From positions 1 through 64,000 of the forward strand of contig CADBYM010000002.1 in NCBI GenBank assembly GCA_902798915.1: a stretch of DNA of 64,000 nucleotides, in the 5' to 3' direction. The first letter of the stretch is position 1, and the number at the start of each line of letters is the position of its first letter. Under the pieces are notes generated by a model. It was not told the DNA's origin, did not search any database, and was given only the letters and a program-made list of their open reading frames with translations. The position numbers and the translations under genes are program-made. This document shows, piece after piece, positions 17,647 to 25,947 of the stretch. Source of the stretch: an uncultured Coriobacteriaceae bacterium. GTDB lineage: Bacteria; Actinomycetota; Coriobacteriia; Coriobacteriales; Atopobiaceae.

Positions 17647-18129
17647 CTACTCTCTGACCCTCGAAGACACTTTGCCACGGAGACCCGTGCTCGAAACGCC
17701 ACTCGTATGGGGGAGATACACGACCTGAGCACCCAAGGGGATAAGGTCTTGCTCGGTCTTTATCCAGCGCTCGTCGCCCTTCCAATCGTCTCCGATGAAG
17801 ACTGCCTCAAAGGGAATGGACTTATGAATAACGGCCTTGTCGAGCGTGGAGACGATGCATGCGGAGGCAACGCAACCCAAAGCGGCCACAATACGACACC
17901 GATTCTCCTCGCATACGACAGTTCGTTTGCCTTTGTACGCCTCCACGAGCTCGTCGGAGTTGACCCCAACGTAGAGCACATCACAGAGTCGCGCTGCACC
18001 CTCAATGAGATTGAGATGCCCCACATGAAACATGTCGAACGTGCCCTGCGTATAGCCGATACGAAATGGGCGAAGAATGCTCTCGCAGGTCGAGGACACT
18101 GCGCGCAACTGTGCCTGTGCCTCATCCAC
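17647..18129 (-). CDS. TagD-like glycerol-3-phosphate cytidylyltransferase family protein
   Basis: About 160 residues. IGYTQGTFDMFHVGHLNLI holds the HxGH nucleotidyl-transfer motif, and GVSSTGLRGK near the end matches the (I/V)SST motif of cytidylyltransferases such as TagD/GCT, which make CDP-glycerol from CTP and glycerol-3-phosphate. The start is uncertain: GTG 18129 lies just after the stop of the priming transferase gene and is used here; a TTG at 18180 would overlap that gene. It lies between the priming transferase and the GT4-LicD gene, and a CDP-alcohol donor for the LicD domain is the natural reading. Confidence 0.78.
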   Translation of the reverse strand: MDEAQAQLRAVSSTCESILRPFRIGYTQGTFDMFHVGHLNLIEGAARLCDVLYVGVNSDELVEAYKGKRTVVCEENRCRIVAALGCVASACIVSTLDKAVIHKSIPFEAVFIGDDWKGDERWIKTEQDLIPLGAQVVYLPHTSGVSSTGLRGKVSSRVRE

Positions 18130-18133
18130 TAGA

Positions 18134-18874
18134 TTAATACCCACCCTCGCCCTCGAGTACCGCACCGAACGTCTTGGCAATCAACTTGATATCGGTGAGG
18201 ACGGACATGTCCTGAATGTAGTCAAGGTCCAGTTCGACCCATTCTTCCCAGTCAACATTTGCACGGCCAGACACCTGCCAGTAGCACGTGAGCCCGGGCT
18301 TTGGAACCAATCGCTGTGCCTCGTAGGGAGTGTACTCTTGCGTGCGCTGAATTGCTCGCGGCCCTACGATGGACATTTCACCACGAATGATGTTTACCAG
18401 CTGGGGCAGCTCGTCGATGGAAGCACGGCGGATGAACTTGCCCACACGCGTGATGCGCGGGTCGTCCTTGATCTTGAATGCGGGCCCCGTCTGCTCGTTA
18501 TCCTTTAGGAGATCCTTCAATTTGGAATCAGCATTGCGATACATGCTGCGGAACTTATACATCTTGAAGGGCCTGCCGTTCTGGCCTTCACGCGGCGCAG
18601 CATAAATCACGGGAGGACCATCCTCAATGATGATCGCAAGAGCCGTTACCGCAAACACGGGAGAGAGCGCCACGAGGGCTCCCGTCGACAGAACGACGTC
18701 AGCGACGCGCTTGATCACCTTGTAGGCATGCGGCTTTGCGTCGTAGACTGCTTGCATGCTCGCGCGGTCGACGAGCATGCGGCGAGCCTTGCGCTCAGGA
18801 CTCACCTCATACACGCGCTCCGCACCCTCGTCAGCAGGGATGTCTGCGGATGTGGATGCAACTACCTCCGCCAT
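18134..18874 (-). CDS. priming sugar-1-phosphate transferase, cluster A
   Basis: 246 residues with AGGAGG before the ATG. A cytoplasmic N-terminal tail of about 45 residues is followed by one hydrophobic segment (KRVADVVLSTGALVALSPVF) and the catalytic domain of the WcaJ/RfbP class: MYKFRSMY, DDPRITRVGKFIRRASIDEL, PQLVNIIRGEMSIVGPR and KPGLTCYWQVSGR. These enzymes start the repeat unit by putting a sugar-1-phosphate on undecaprenyl phosphate. It is the second gene of the operon, eight bases after the dehydrogenase. A second enzyme of this class lies at 35077-35733. Confidence 0.9.
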   Translation of the reverse strand: MAEVVASTSADIPADEGAERVYEVSPERKARRMLVDRASMQAVYDAKPHAYKVIKRVADVVLSTGALVALSPVFAVTALAIIIEDGPPVIYAAPREGQNGRPFKMYKFRSMYRNADSKLKDLLKDNEQTGPAFKIKDDPRITRVGKFIRRASIDELPQLVNIIRGEMSIVGPRAIQRTQEYTPYEAQRLVPKPGLTCYWQVSGRANVDWEEWVELDLDYIQDMSVLTDIKLIAKTFGAVLEGEGGY

Positions 18875-18882
18875 GCTTCCTC

Positions 18883-20097
18883 CTAATCACTGTGGAACAG
18901 ATCGCGTGTATACACCTTCTGTTCCACGTCACCCAACTCGTCGTTCCAGCGGTTGGCAACAATGACCGCACAACGGCGCTTGAAACTCTCGAGGTCGTGC
19001 GTTACTTCGCTACCATAGAAATCCGGCTTGTTCAGCGTCGGCTCGTATACCAACACAGGAATTCCCCGACTCTTTATCCTACGCATAATACCCTGAATCG
19101 AGCTTGCGCGAAAGTTATCCGAGCCACTTTTCATCGTTAGTCGAAATACACCCACCAGTGGCCGCTCTTCTAACCCTTCGTAAATGAGATGCATGACGCG
19201 ATTGCAAACCTCATCGGCCACAAAATCCTTACGCGTGCGGTTCGCCTCGACAACGGCGCCCATGAGACTTTGTGGTACGTCCGCATAGTTGGCGAGCAAC
19301 TGCTTGGTGTCTTTGGGCAGACAGTAGCCTCCATACCCAAAACTGGGATTGTTATAGAAGTCGCCTACGCGCGGTTCCAGACACACCCCTTGGATTATGC
19401 GTCGTGTGTCGAGTCCCTTAGCAGCAGCGTAGGTATCGAGCTCGTTGAAGAAGCTCACGCGCAAGGCAAGGTAGGTGTTGGCAAAGAGCTTCACGGCCTC
19501 GGCTTCGGTTGAGCCCATAACGATGGTCGGCACGTTCGTAGTTACGGCACAAGCCGCAAGCATCGCTGCAAACTCCTTCGCCTTGGCTACTTGGTCCATA
19601 TCCGATTCGTCACATCCCACGATGACTCTGCTGGGATGGAGATTGTCGTACAGGGCCCGTCCCTCACGCAGGAATTCAGGCGAGAAGAGAAGCCGCGCAT
19701 CGCCCCGCGCTGCCCTCAGGCTTGCGGTATAACCCACGGGGACCGTCGACTTGATAACGATGACTGCCTCCTCGTTGATCGCGCGCACGGTCTCAATCGC
19801 CAATTCGACGGCCGAGGTGTCGAAGCTATTCGTCTCATCATCATAGTTGGTAGGCGTGGCAATCACAACTAGCTCTGCATCCGCATACGCCCCAACGGAA
19901 TCGGTGGTAGCATGCAGGCGCAACGAACCCGAACCCAAGGCCACTTCCAAATCGGCATCCTTGATGGGCGAGATGCCTTGGTTAACAGACTCGACCTTCT
20001 GGGGAATCACGTCAACGCCCACGACGTCATGGCTCTTTGCCAACAAAGCAGCCACGCTCAGGCCTACATATCCCAAACCTGCAACCGCAACACGCAA
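18883..20097 (-). CDS. ugd: UDP-glucose 6-dehydrogenase family protein
   Basis: 404 residues. The start is TTG 20097, because AGGAGGAG lies seven bases ahead; the protein then begins MRVAVAGLGYVGLSVAALLA, the Rossmann NAD site. Later blocks are VVIATPTNYD, VIKSTVPVGYT, FSPEFLREGRA, TEAEAVKLFANTYLALRVSFFNELD, GYGGYCLPKDT with the catalytic Cys, and GVFRLTMKSGSDNFRASSI. The enzyme oxidises a UDP-hexose to the UDP-uronic acid in two NAD-dependent steps. The size matches the short form found in capsule clusters; UDP-HexNAc or other NDP-sugars cannot be excluded. First gene of the cluster A minus-strand operon. Confidence 0.88.
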   Translation of the reverse strand: MRVAVAGLGYVGLSVAALLAKSHDVVGVDVIPQKVESVNQGISPIKDADLEVALGSGSLRLHATTDSVGAYADAELVVIATPTNYDDETNSFDTSAVELAIETVRAINEEAVIVIKSTVPVGYTASLRAARGDARLLFSPEFLREGRALYDNLHPSRVIVGCDESDMDQVAKAKEFAAMLAACAVTTNVPTIVMGSTEAEAVKLFANTYLALRVSFFNELDTYAAAKGLDTRRIIQGVCLEPRVGDFYNNPSFGYGGYCLPKDTKQLLANYADVPQSLMGAVVEANRTRKDFVADEVCNRVMHLIYEGLEERPLVGVFRLTMKSGSDNFRASSIQGIMRRIKSRGIPVLVYEPTLNKPDFYGSEVTHDLESFKRRCAVIVANRWNDELGDVEQKVYTRDLFHSD

Positions 20098-20130
20098 GAC
20101 AATCTCCTCCTGCACCTCTATAACAGTGCA

Positions 20131-20158
20131 AGTATAGGGTACTTTACATATTGTTGCA
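20131..20158 (-). promoter_or_regulatory. candidate promoter of the cluster A operon
   Basis: On the minus strand TATACT (20131-20136) is preceded, 16 bases away, by TGCAAC (20153-20158), a poor -35. The leader of about 35 bases ends in the ribosome site of the dehydrogenase. A second -10-like TACAAT lies a little further upstream. The A/T-rich patch supports a promoter here, but the exact boxes are uncertain. Confidence 0.35.
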
Positions 20159-20694
20159 TTGTATCATTGTCTTGCCATCACTGCACCGTCATTCGATAAG
20201 TGGGCACTGCGCTCCTATACTCCCGTGACTCTCAAACGTATGGCAGGTTTTTGACAGCCGGCGCCTCTCGTAACGACTCAACGCAGCTTCCCGCAGCCTG
20301 TACGCGTGCGTCTCCACCAAACCATCATGCCGGACCCCCCTCCGGGCAGGCCCATTGCCCTATGATTCTCGTGCCGCCGCATGTCGACGAGCGCTGGGGT
20401 CAGCCCGTCGAAGGACGTCCCCTTGGGAAGGGCCCTAGGCAGCATGTGGGCATTTTCACGTGCGGCTTCTACCGAGGGCGGTCCTGTTGCACCTGATCTC
20501 CCTCGACATCGACGTCGGGTCTGCCGTCACCTCCCCCGCGATGTCTGACAGCGAATGGGTCCTCGTCAATTGGGGGCAAGAGCGCCGTCGGTTACCAACG
20601 GCTTACCGCAGCGATGAGGCAACGCTGGAAATCGCGCACGGCACACAGCTCAAGACAATTCAGCATCGGGAACGGCATGCTCCCCAACTCGCTC
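20159..20694. other. gene-poor spacer between polysaccharide clusters
   Basis: About 540 bases, GC-rich apart from the promoter edge. Open frames on the plus strand have no ribosome site or recognisable family, and one runs on antisense into the polymerase gene. A small imperfect stem-loop (around 20586-20606, GCCGT/ACGGC) lies after the stop of the polymerase gene but has no T-run. The spacer may be remnant coding DNA; no parent could be named. Confidence 0.4.
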
Positions 20695-22023
20695 CTACAC
20701 ATACGTACAATCAGGTAGGCCTTCTCCCTCTTGCGGCACACGTGCCGAAACTCGTCCGATGCCAGCAACCACAAACAGCAGCACGTTGTAGTGCAGCTGC
20801 AAAGCCAGGTCGTCCACAAGCATATGGAGCGCCAGCAATGCAAGCGCCACTACGAGAAGCACATCCCCTTGGCGGCACGCTTGCCGCACAGCAGCGGTGT
20901 AAAGCGCCACCAACCCAAAGGTGTACGCCAAACCATACTGTATCGCCGCATGGAGGAACGCGTTGTCCACCCAGTTGTAGCCACTCTGCATCTGCGCGCC
21001 CTCGCCAAACGCATTCAGACCGTTGCCCACCCACGGCGCATTCTGCCCAAACAGCGGCACGCCCATGTTGACTACGCCTTCGTATCCGCGCCGCACCCTT
21101 TGACCAAGGGCCTTGTTGAGTGCTCCGATGACTCCCGCATCCCCCACCAGCGCGTACGCGATGGTAACCGCCACGGTAATCGTCACCGTTATCACGAACG
21201 CCCATGAGGCCACTTCGACAATCCGCCGCGTGCGCGGCGTGTCGATGCGAGCAAACGCCAAGGTCATCCCCACACAAACGATAGCAAGCAACCCCGAGAG
21301 CCTTGCGCGCGTCAGCATGAGCATGCCCACATTTGCGAGCACCAGAAGCGCAGCCTCCCACATCCGCATGTTCTCGCATCGAAGCCAGCACAGGACGCAT
21401 GTGATCACAAAGAGATACATGGCGGGAAAGAGCGGATAGGTGAACCCCAGGCAGTGCCGAATGCGCGTGCCATGCGCGTGCTCAATGATAAAGTCGGGCA
21501 CAATCCCGCACAACGAGGCCAGAACCACGCCCATGGCCACCACGATCACGGTCCCTATGCTCACCGCAAGCACCTTGCGCAGGGGAATGTTGCGCGCACA
21601 CAGGACGAGCAGGTTCGCGCATATGACGTCCGGCCAGTCGCAGCACCACGCACAGAGCGACATCACGGCAAAGACCACAAGCGCAGTCGCATCGCGGGGT
21701 CCGTATTCGCGTCGCCAGATCCGCACGAGCTCCGATGCCGCCAGCAGCAGCTCGACTCGGTGCACCACAAAGCCCTGAGTGATGCCCGCCACATCAAGCC
21801 CCGGTTGCAGAGGTGTCGCTCCTAGGATGGCATACGCAATCCATACCACGCACGCCACATAGAAGAGGATGTCCGGAGCGCAGCTCATCAGCTCATGCGT
21901 CCACGCCATGCCACACGCACGCTCTCCGACACGCTCTTGCATACTGTCCATAGCCGATTCTCGCCACATCTGCCGTATCGCGACCACCCCCTCCTGGCAC
22001 AACGCGGTGAAATGCGGATACAT
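20695..22023 (-). CDS. O-antigen polymerase-like (Wzy) membrane protein, paralogue
   Basis: 442 residues with about 10-12 helices, the same length as and clearly homologous to the protein at 11438-12766 (shared GTRIRHCLGF, VITCVLC, FGQNAPWVGNGL, YNWVDNAFLH, and DDLAL near the end). ATG 22023 lacks a clear ribosome site; ATGs about 25 codons downstream are alternatives, since homology starts near CAPDILFYVACVVWIAY. It stands alone, with no transferase genes in its transcription unit, which is unusual for a repeat-unit polymerase and may mean an alternative or alternating polymerase. Confidence 0.72.
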   Translation of the reverse strand: MYPHFTALCQEGVVAIRQMWRESAMDSMQERVGERACGMAWTHELMSCAPDILFYVACVVWIAYAILGATPLQPGLDVAGITQGFVVHRVELLLAASELVRIWRREYGPRDATALVVFAVMSLCAWCCDWPDVICANLLVLCARNIPLRKVLAVSIGTVIVVAMGVVLASLCGIVPDFIIEHAHGTRIRHCLGFTYPLFPAMYLFVITCVLCWLRCENMRMWEAALLVLANVGMLMLTRARLSGLLAIVCVGMTLAFARIDTPRTRRIVEVASWAFVITVTITVAVTIAYALVGDAGVIGALNKALGQRVRRGYEGVVNMGVPLFGQNAPWVGNGLNAFGEGAQMQSGYNWVDNAFLHAAIQYGLAYTFGLVALYTAAVRQACRQGDVLLVVALALLALHMLVDDLALQLHYNVLLFVVAGIGRVSARVPQEGEGLPDCTYV

Positions 22024-22484
22024 TATGGCACAGATAGGTATCCCGGTAGACAGACTGCCGAGTTCTACTACGTTTTAGTATTCAAATCGACTGTTCTCTA
22101 GCTGTTGGGTCGGCCAATGGGACAATGCGTCACGCACGCAGGAACTACACAACCATATTGCCCGTACATTAATGCGGAAAATCGTTGAAGACCAACGCAG
22201 TCAACTGGGCTTTTACCACTTTTGATAACGATTTTCCGCACTGGCTATTTTAGCCAGTGCGGAAAATCGTTATCAAAGTCGGTAAATTCCCTGTTGATGC
22301 CAACACTGCACTCCGATTTTACGCGAAAATGCTCAAACGCTATGATGCATACACGCAACTTACTACAATCGCTTGCCCGCCCAAGGTCCCACACACCGCC
22401 ACAATTCTGCTCACGCGTCAAACCATGACGGCTTGTAGGTGTACCATAGGTAGTGTTCAGCTATCACGCACACAAGGAGCGCAC
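22024..22484. other. divergent intergenic region with palindrome
   Basis: About 460 bases between a minus-strand polymerase gene and a plus-strand lipoprotein gene. It holds the long palindrome described at 22221-22277 and a direct repeat of its inner part (TGCGGAAAATCGTT at 22173-22186 and again at 22258-22271). No gene with a ribosome site was found. No convincing promoter was assigned for either flanking gene. Confidence 0.5.
22221..22277. repeat. 57-nt perfect palindrome
   Basis: Bases 22221-22247 are the exact inverse complement of 22251-22277, with TTT between them, giving a 27-bp stem and a 3-base loop. The arm begins TTTGATAACGATTTTCC and ends CACTGGCTA. It is A/T richer than its surroundings. 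It is not followed by a T-run and lies upstream of both flanking genes, so it is a poor fit to a terminator and a better fit to a fold-back remnant of a mobile element or a binding site. Confidence 0.9.
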
Positions 22485-24164
22485 ATGAAGAGGGGCATCC
22501 CCACCATTCTGCTAGCCATCACACTTCTGACCTGCACCTCTTGCGCAATAGCCGAGGCACCGCAGACCGAACCCGATTCGATTGAGACGCAAACGCTCAA
22601 CATCGAGGCGATTGCGGGGGACGAAGCACTCAATCCCGGCACACTCGACCTACAATTCATCGACGGCGTCGCCGACCTTCCCTATGTATCGGTTGAGGAC
22701 TGGGTCACCCTCATGAACCAAGCCAACGAGACGACAGCCGGTTACGAGATCACCACCAGCAGGGATGGCGACAAGCTGACCCTCAAGCGAGAGAACGGCA
22801 GTAGCCTGACATTCAACGCAGCCACTAACGCGTTGGTTGCCCGAAAGTATGCGAAGTTCGTCGGCGTGAGCGAACAGGACTCGATGAGCAACCCCACAGT
22901 AGCCCCCTACCTCAAGCATGCCACCGGCTCATACACGCGCGCAGGCAACGACGCACGCTTCAATCTCTCCTCATATGACATCGACATCATACGCAAGCAA
23001 TCCGTCTTCCTCATCCCTTTTCAGACGGCCAACGACCTACTCCCCATCCGTCCGGGAACGCATCTGCTGTACAACGGCAAAACGCTTCTCATGGGAAGTG
23101 ATGATGCAGCCCTTGCCCAAGCGGCATTCACTGCCTCCGCCGGCAACCGCAGCAAAGAACTCGGTGCGTTCTCCTACAACGAACTATGCCTCGTACTCGA
23201 TTCCTTCTACGGACCCAAGCAGCAACACGAGATCGCGGCCTTCACGAAGTCCTTCTCGGCCCTCTCCTACACCAAAGCCCTCGCGGGCACCAATCCTCAG
23301 AAGGCCGACAACGGCCTCGCCAAGTCCATCGCCTTCTTGCTCGACGACGGCTGCAGCACGCCCCTCAACCCCTCCTACCTCAGCGGAACCGGCTATCGGT
23401 TCCCCGTTGACGTCACAACCTCCTCTAGGTCGCGCGAGACGCGCGAGCAGGCACGCGCCGTGTGTCTCCAGGCGCGAGCCGCCAGCTATCCCAACGGCAT
23501 ACCCACCTACGAAGAAGTGGGCGATACGGCATTCGTCACGCTCGACGAGCTCTCGCTCCCCACGCAGGACCTCCACACGGCCTCCGAAGAGAGCCTCGCC
23601 GGATTCGATGATGCCTTCTCGGCCGTCGCATACGCGCACAAGCGCATCACGCGCACGGATAGTCCCATCCACAACGTTGTGCTCGACCTCTCACTGTGTG
23701 ACAGCGGCAAGACGAGCGCAGTCGTATACCTCACGGCATGGCTGCTTGGAAGGTCAAACATCGCCCTCACCGACACGCTGACCGACGGTCTTCAGGTGCT
23801 CTCGTACCATGCGGACGCGAATCTCGACGCCGAGTTCAACGAAGCGGACACACTCGGTGGCCTCAACCTCTACTGCCTCGTCTCACCTGCGACCTACCAA
23901 TGCGGCAACCTCGTGGCACAGGCACTCAAGGCATCGCATCGGGTCACCCTTGTGGGCACCTGCACCGGCGGCGGCTCATTCCAGACGGCAACGGCACTCA
24001 CCGCTTCCGGCTCTGCGTTTTCGTATGCATCCAACACGCAGTTCAACTACGTAGAGAACGGCTCCGTCTATGACGTGGAGCACGGCATCGATGCCGCCAT
24101 CCAAGTCGCGTCACCACAGAGCCTTTACAACCGTACCGCCCTCGTGGCGAGCTTCGAGAAGTGA
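22485..24164 (+). CDS. S41 peptidase-like lipoprotein, probably inactive
   Basis: 559 residues; AAGGAG lies 7 bases before the ATG. The N-terminus is a short signal sequence ending CTSC, a weak lipobox. The C-terminal third resembles the catalytic domain of S41 (tail-specific/C-terminal processing) proteases: NVVLDLSLCDSG, LGGLNLYCLVSPATYQCGN, RVTLVGTCTGGGSF and VYDVEHGIDAAI. At the position of the S41 nucleophile (S-x-G) the protein has Gln followed by Cys (about residue 470). The protein is probably a non-catalytic relative or uses another residue. The N-terminal ~250 residues are unassigned. It lies convergent to the Wzz-Wzy gene, 13 bases apart. Confidence 0.65.
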   Translation: MKRGIPTILLAITLLTCTSCAIAEAPQTEPDSIETQTLNIEAIAGDEALNPGTLDLQFIDGVADLPYVSVEDWVTLMNQANETTAGYEITTSRDGDKLTLKRENGSSLTFNAATNALVARKYAKFVGVSEQDSMSNPTVAPYLKHATGSYTRAGNDARFNLSSYDIDIIRKQSVFLIPFQTANDLLPIRPGTHLLYNGKTLLMGSDDAALAQAAFTASAGNRSKELGAFSYNELCLVLDSFYGPKQQHEIAAFTKSFSALSYTKALAGTNPQKADNGLAKSIAFLLDDGCSTPLNPSYLSGTGYRFPVDVTTSSRSRETREQARAVCLQARAASYPNGIPTYEEVGDTAFVTLDELSLPTQDLHTASEESLAGFDDAFSAVAYAHKRITRTDSPIHNVVLDLSLCDSGKTSAVVYLTAWLLGRSNIALTDTLTDGLQVLSYHADANLDAEFNEADTLGGLNLYCLVSPATYQCGNLVAQALKASHRVTLVGTCTGGGSFQTATALTASGSAFSYASNTQFNYVENGSVYDVEHGIDAAIQVASPQSLYNRTALVASFEK

Positions 24165-24177
24165 GCCTTGGCTTTGC

Positions 24178-25947
24178 CTAAGAAAACTTCTCGTTAAGCA
24201 TGTGCTCCAAGCCCACCGAGAGCAGCAATGCCACGACGGGCAGCATCGGCACGATGGCAAGCAACAACAGCGCAAACAAACAGATGCCAAATGAGGTAAT
24301 CCGTTTGTCGAGCGGCACGGCAAAGCATGCCAACGAGACTATATATGGCAACGCAAAGGTCAGGCCGCCGCTCGTGATGATCAAAGACACGCTGTTGCTC
24401 AATCCCACATTGCCGCTCCGGAAGCTGCTCATGTACACCTCATAGCGAGTGAGGTTATCGAACCCATGCCCAATGATTGGCCGCTCAAGCCAAGCCATGA
24501 TGCCCGCCCGATAATCGTCCAGACGAATGTTGCCCGAAGGCGAGCTCAGCTTGCGGTACAGAATCACGCCGCCGGCAATGACGGCAATTCCTGCGAGCAC
24601 AGGCAGTACGATATAGACGCTTCGCTTGTTGGCACGTTCGGCCGCAAACAGAACCAACGCTATGAACATCAGGATCACGCCCGAGCTCGATACCGTACTG
24701 AGCACCGTCACAAGGAACAGCACGACAATCGCAGGTCTCGCTCGCTTGTTGAGGAAGAGTTCCACGATGGCTGCACAGCACAGTGAGAACGAATACATAG
24801 GCGCCTCGGTGAAGATGCCCGAGTTGCGCACGAACGTAACGCCCGCCATCTCGTAGGTCTGTGTCACGAAGAGAAGCCCGAAGTATCCCCAACGATCGAG
24901 CTGGCCGCCCGAATCGGTCCATGTCGTCGGAACGCGCACATTACCCCGCAGGATTCGCGTGAGCGGACCGAGCACCCACAGGATCAAGGATGCCAACGCA
25001 AGGAACGCCATCACGTTGACGTATGCCGCAAACAACCGCTCCAAGCAGCCCCGCACGCGTAGCACATGCAGATACAGAGGGAGCAGCGCCCAGAGTCCCA
25101 AGAAGAGACGCATGCCGTGACTGCCGAACTTATTGTGGAAGAGCGCGACCACCACATACGAGAACGAGAGAAGCACACACCATGCCAGCCACGCCACGAC
25201 GAAGCGCCCCCGCAACGGAGTGACACGCCAATACACCACCACGCTCGCCCCCACCACGGCCAGCATCAGCAACGAGCAGAGCGAGCCGTAGGGTGCCACG
25301 AAGCCCATCAGTGAATGCGAAGTGAAGGCCATGCCTGCCGCCAACGCATAGAAGAGCACCGTCTCGGCGCTTTGTGGAAGTGGGCTGGGAGGCAGCGAAC
25401 CAGCCGCGTCCGCCCCAGGCAAAGCATCCTCACGGGAGGCCTCCCTCACCGCACACAACACGAGCACAAAGAGCGAAATCACAAGACCCATCAGACCGCA
25501 CATCGCGGCATACCACATCTTCTTTGGGGAAGAGAGTCCCGCAGTCTCTGCAAGGTCAGCCGTTGACGCATTCTTTGCAGGACCCTGCTTGGATACCACC
25601 ACGGTCTTGTGCGCGAGACTGTATGCCTCAGTTGCCACGGCATTCGCCAGTCGCACACACTCGTCGGCATCGGGGCCGGTCGCCCAAATCAAAACCCGCT
25701 TCCGGACCGCGTTCTTGTTGAGCGTGAGCTCGACGTCCCCATCCGCAAACTCCTCGGACTGTTCCACCTCACGTACGATGTCCTCCACCTCGGCCAAATC
25801 GGCCCCTGCGGTGAGTGATGCTTCCGCCTTGTAGCGTACCGGCATGCTTGAAGCCACGACGAATCCACCAAGCGCGCATGCGACCGCCACGGCCACCGCA
25901 ATCAGGAGACGCGCACCAAGGCGTCGCACTAGTTCCACCAGCGTCAT
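24178..25947 (-). CDS. fusion protein: Wzz chain-length domain + Wzy polymerase
   Basis: 589 residues. Residues 1 to about 185 have the Wzz/YveK plan: a cytoplasmic start, a helix (ARLLIAVAVAVACALGGFVV), an outside domain containing RYKAEASLTAG and VRKRVLIWATGPDADECVRL, and a second helix (MWYAAMCGLMGLVISLFVL). From about residue 200 there are some ten further helices with the extracytoplasmic loop GIMAWLERPIIGHGFDNLTR and LSNSVSLIITSGG, which match Wzy/O-antigen ligase-type proteins. Chain-length control and polymerisation are normally separate proteins. The ATG overlaps the stop of the flippase gene by four bases. It is the last gene of the cluster B operon. Confidence 0.78.
   Translation of the reverse strand: MTLVELVRRLGARLLIAVAVAVACALGGFVVASSMPVRYKAEASLTAGADLAEVEDIVREVEQSEEFADGDVELTLNKNAVRKRVLIWATGPDADECVRLANAVATEAYSLAHKTVVVSKQGPAKNASTADLAETAGLSSPKKMWYAAMCGLMGLVISLFVLVLCAVREASREDALPGADAAGSLPPSPLPQSAETVLFYALAAGMAFTSHSLMGFVAPYGSLCSLLMLAVVGASVVVYWRVTPLRGRFVVAWLAWCVLLSFSYVVVALFHNKFGSHGMRLFLGLWALLPLYLHVLRVRGCLERLFAAYVNVMAFLALASLILWVLGPLTRILRGNVRVPTTWTDSGGQLDRWGYFGLLFVTQTYEMAGVTFVRNSGIFTEAPMYSFSLCCAAIVELFLNKRARPAIVVLFLVTVLSTVSSSGVILMFIALVLFAAERANKRSVYIVLPVLAGIAVIAGGVILYRKLSSPSGNIRLDDYRAGIMAWLERPIIGHGFDNLTRYEVYMSSFRSGNVGLSNSVSLIITSGGLTFALPYIVSLACFAVPLDKRITSFGICLFALLLLAIVPMLPVVALLLSVGLEHMLNEKFS

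Noticed and set aside
22024..22484. Insertion sequence bounded by the palindrome
   Set aside because: No transposase frame lies between or beside the arms, which are only three bases apart, so no element can be claimed from this window.
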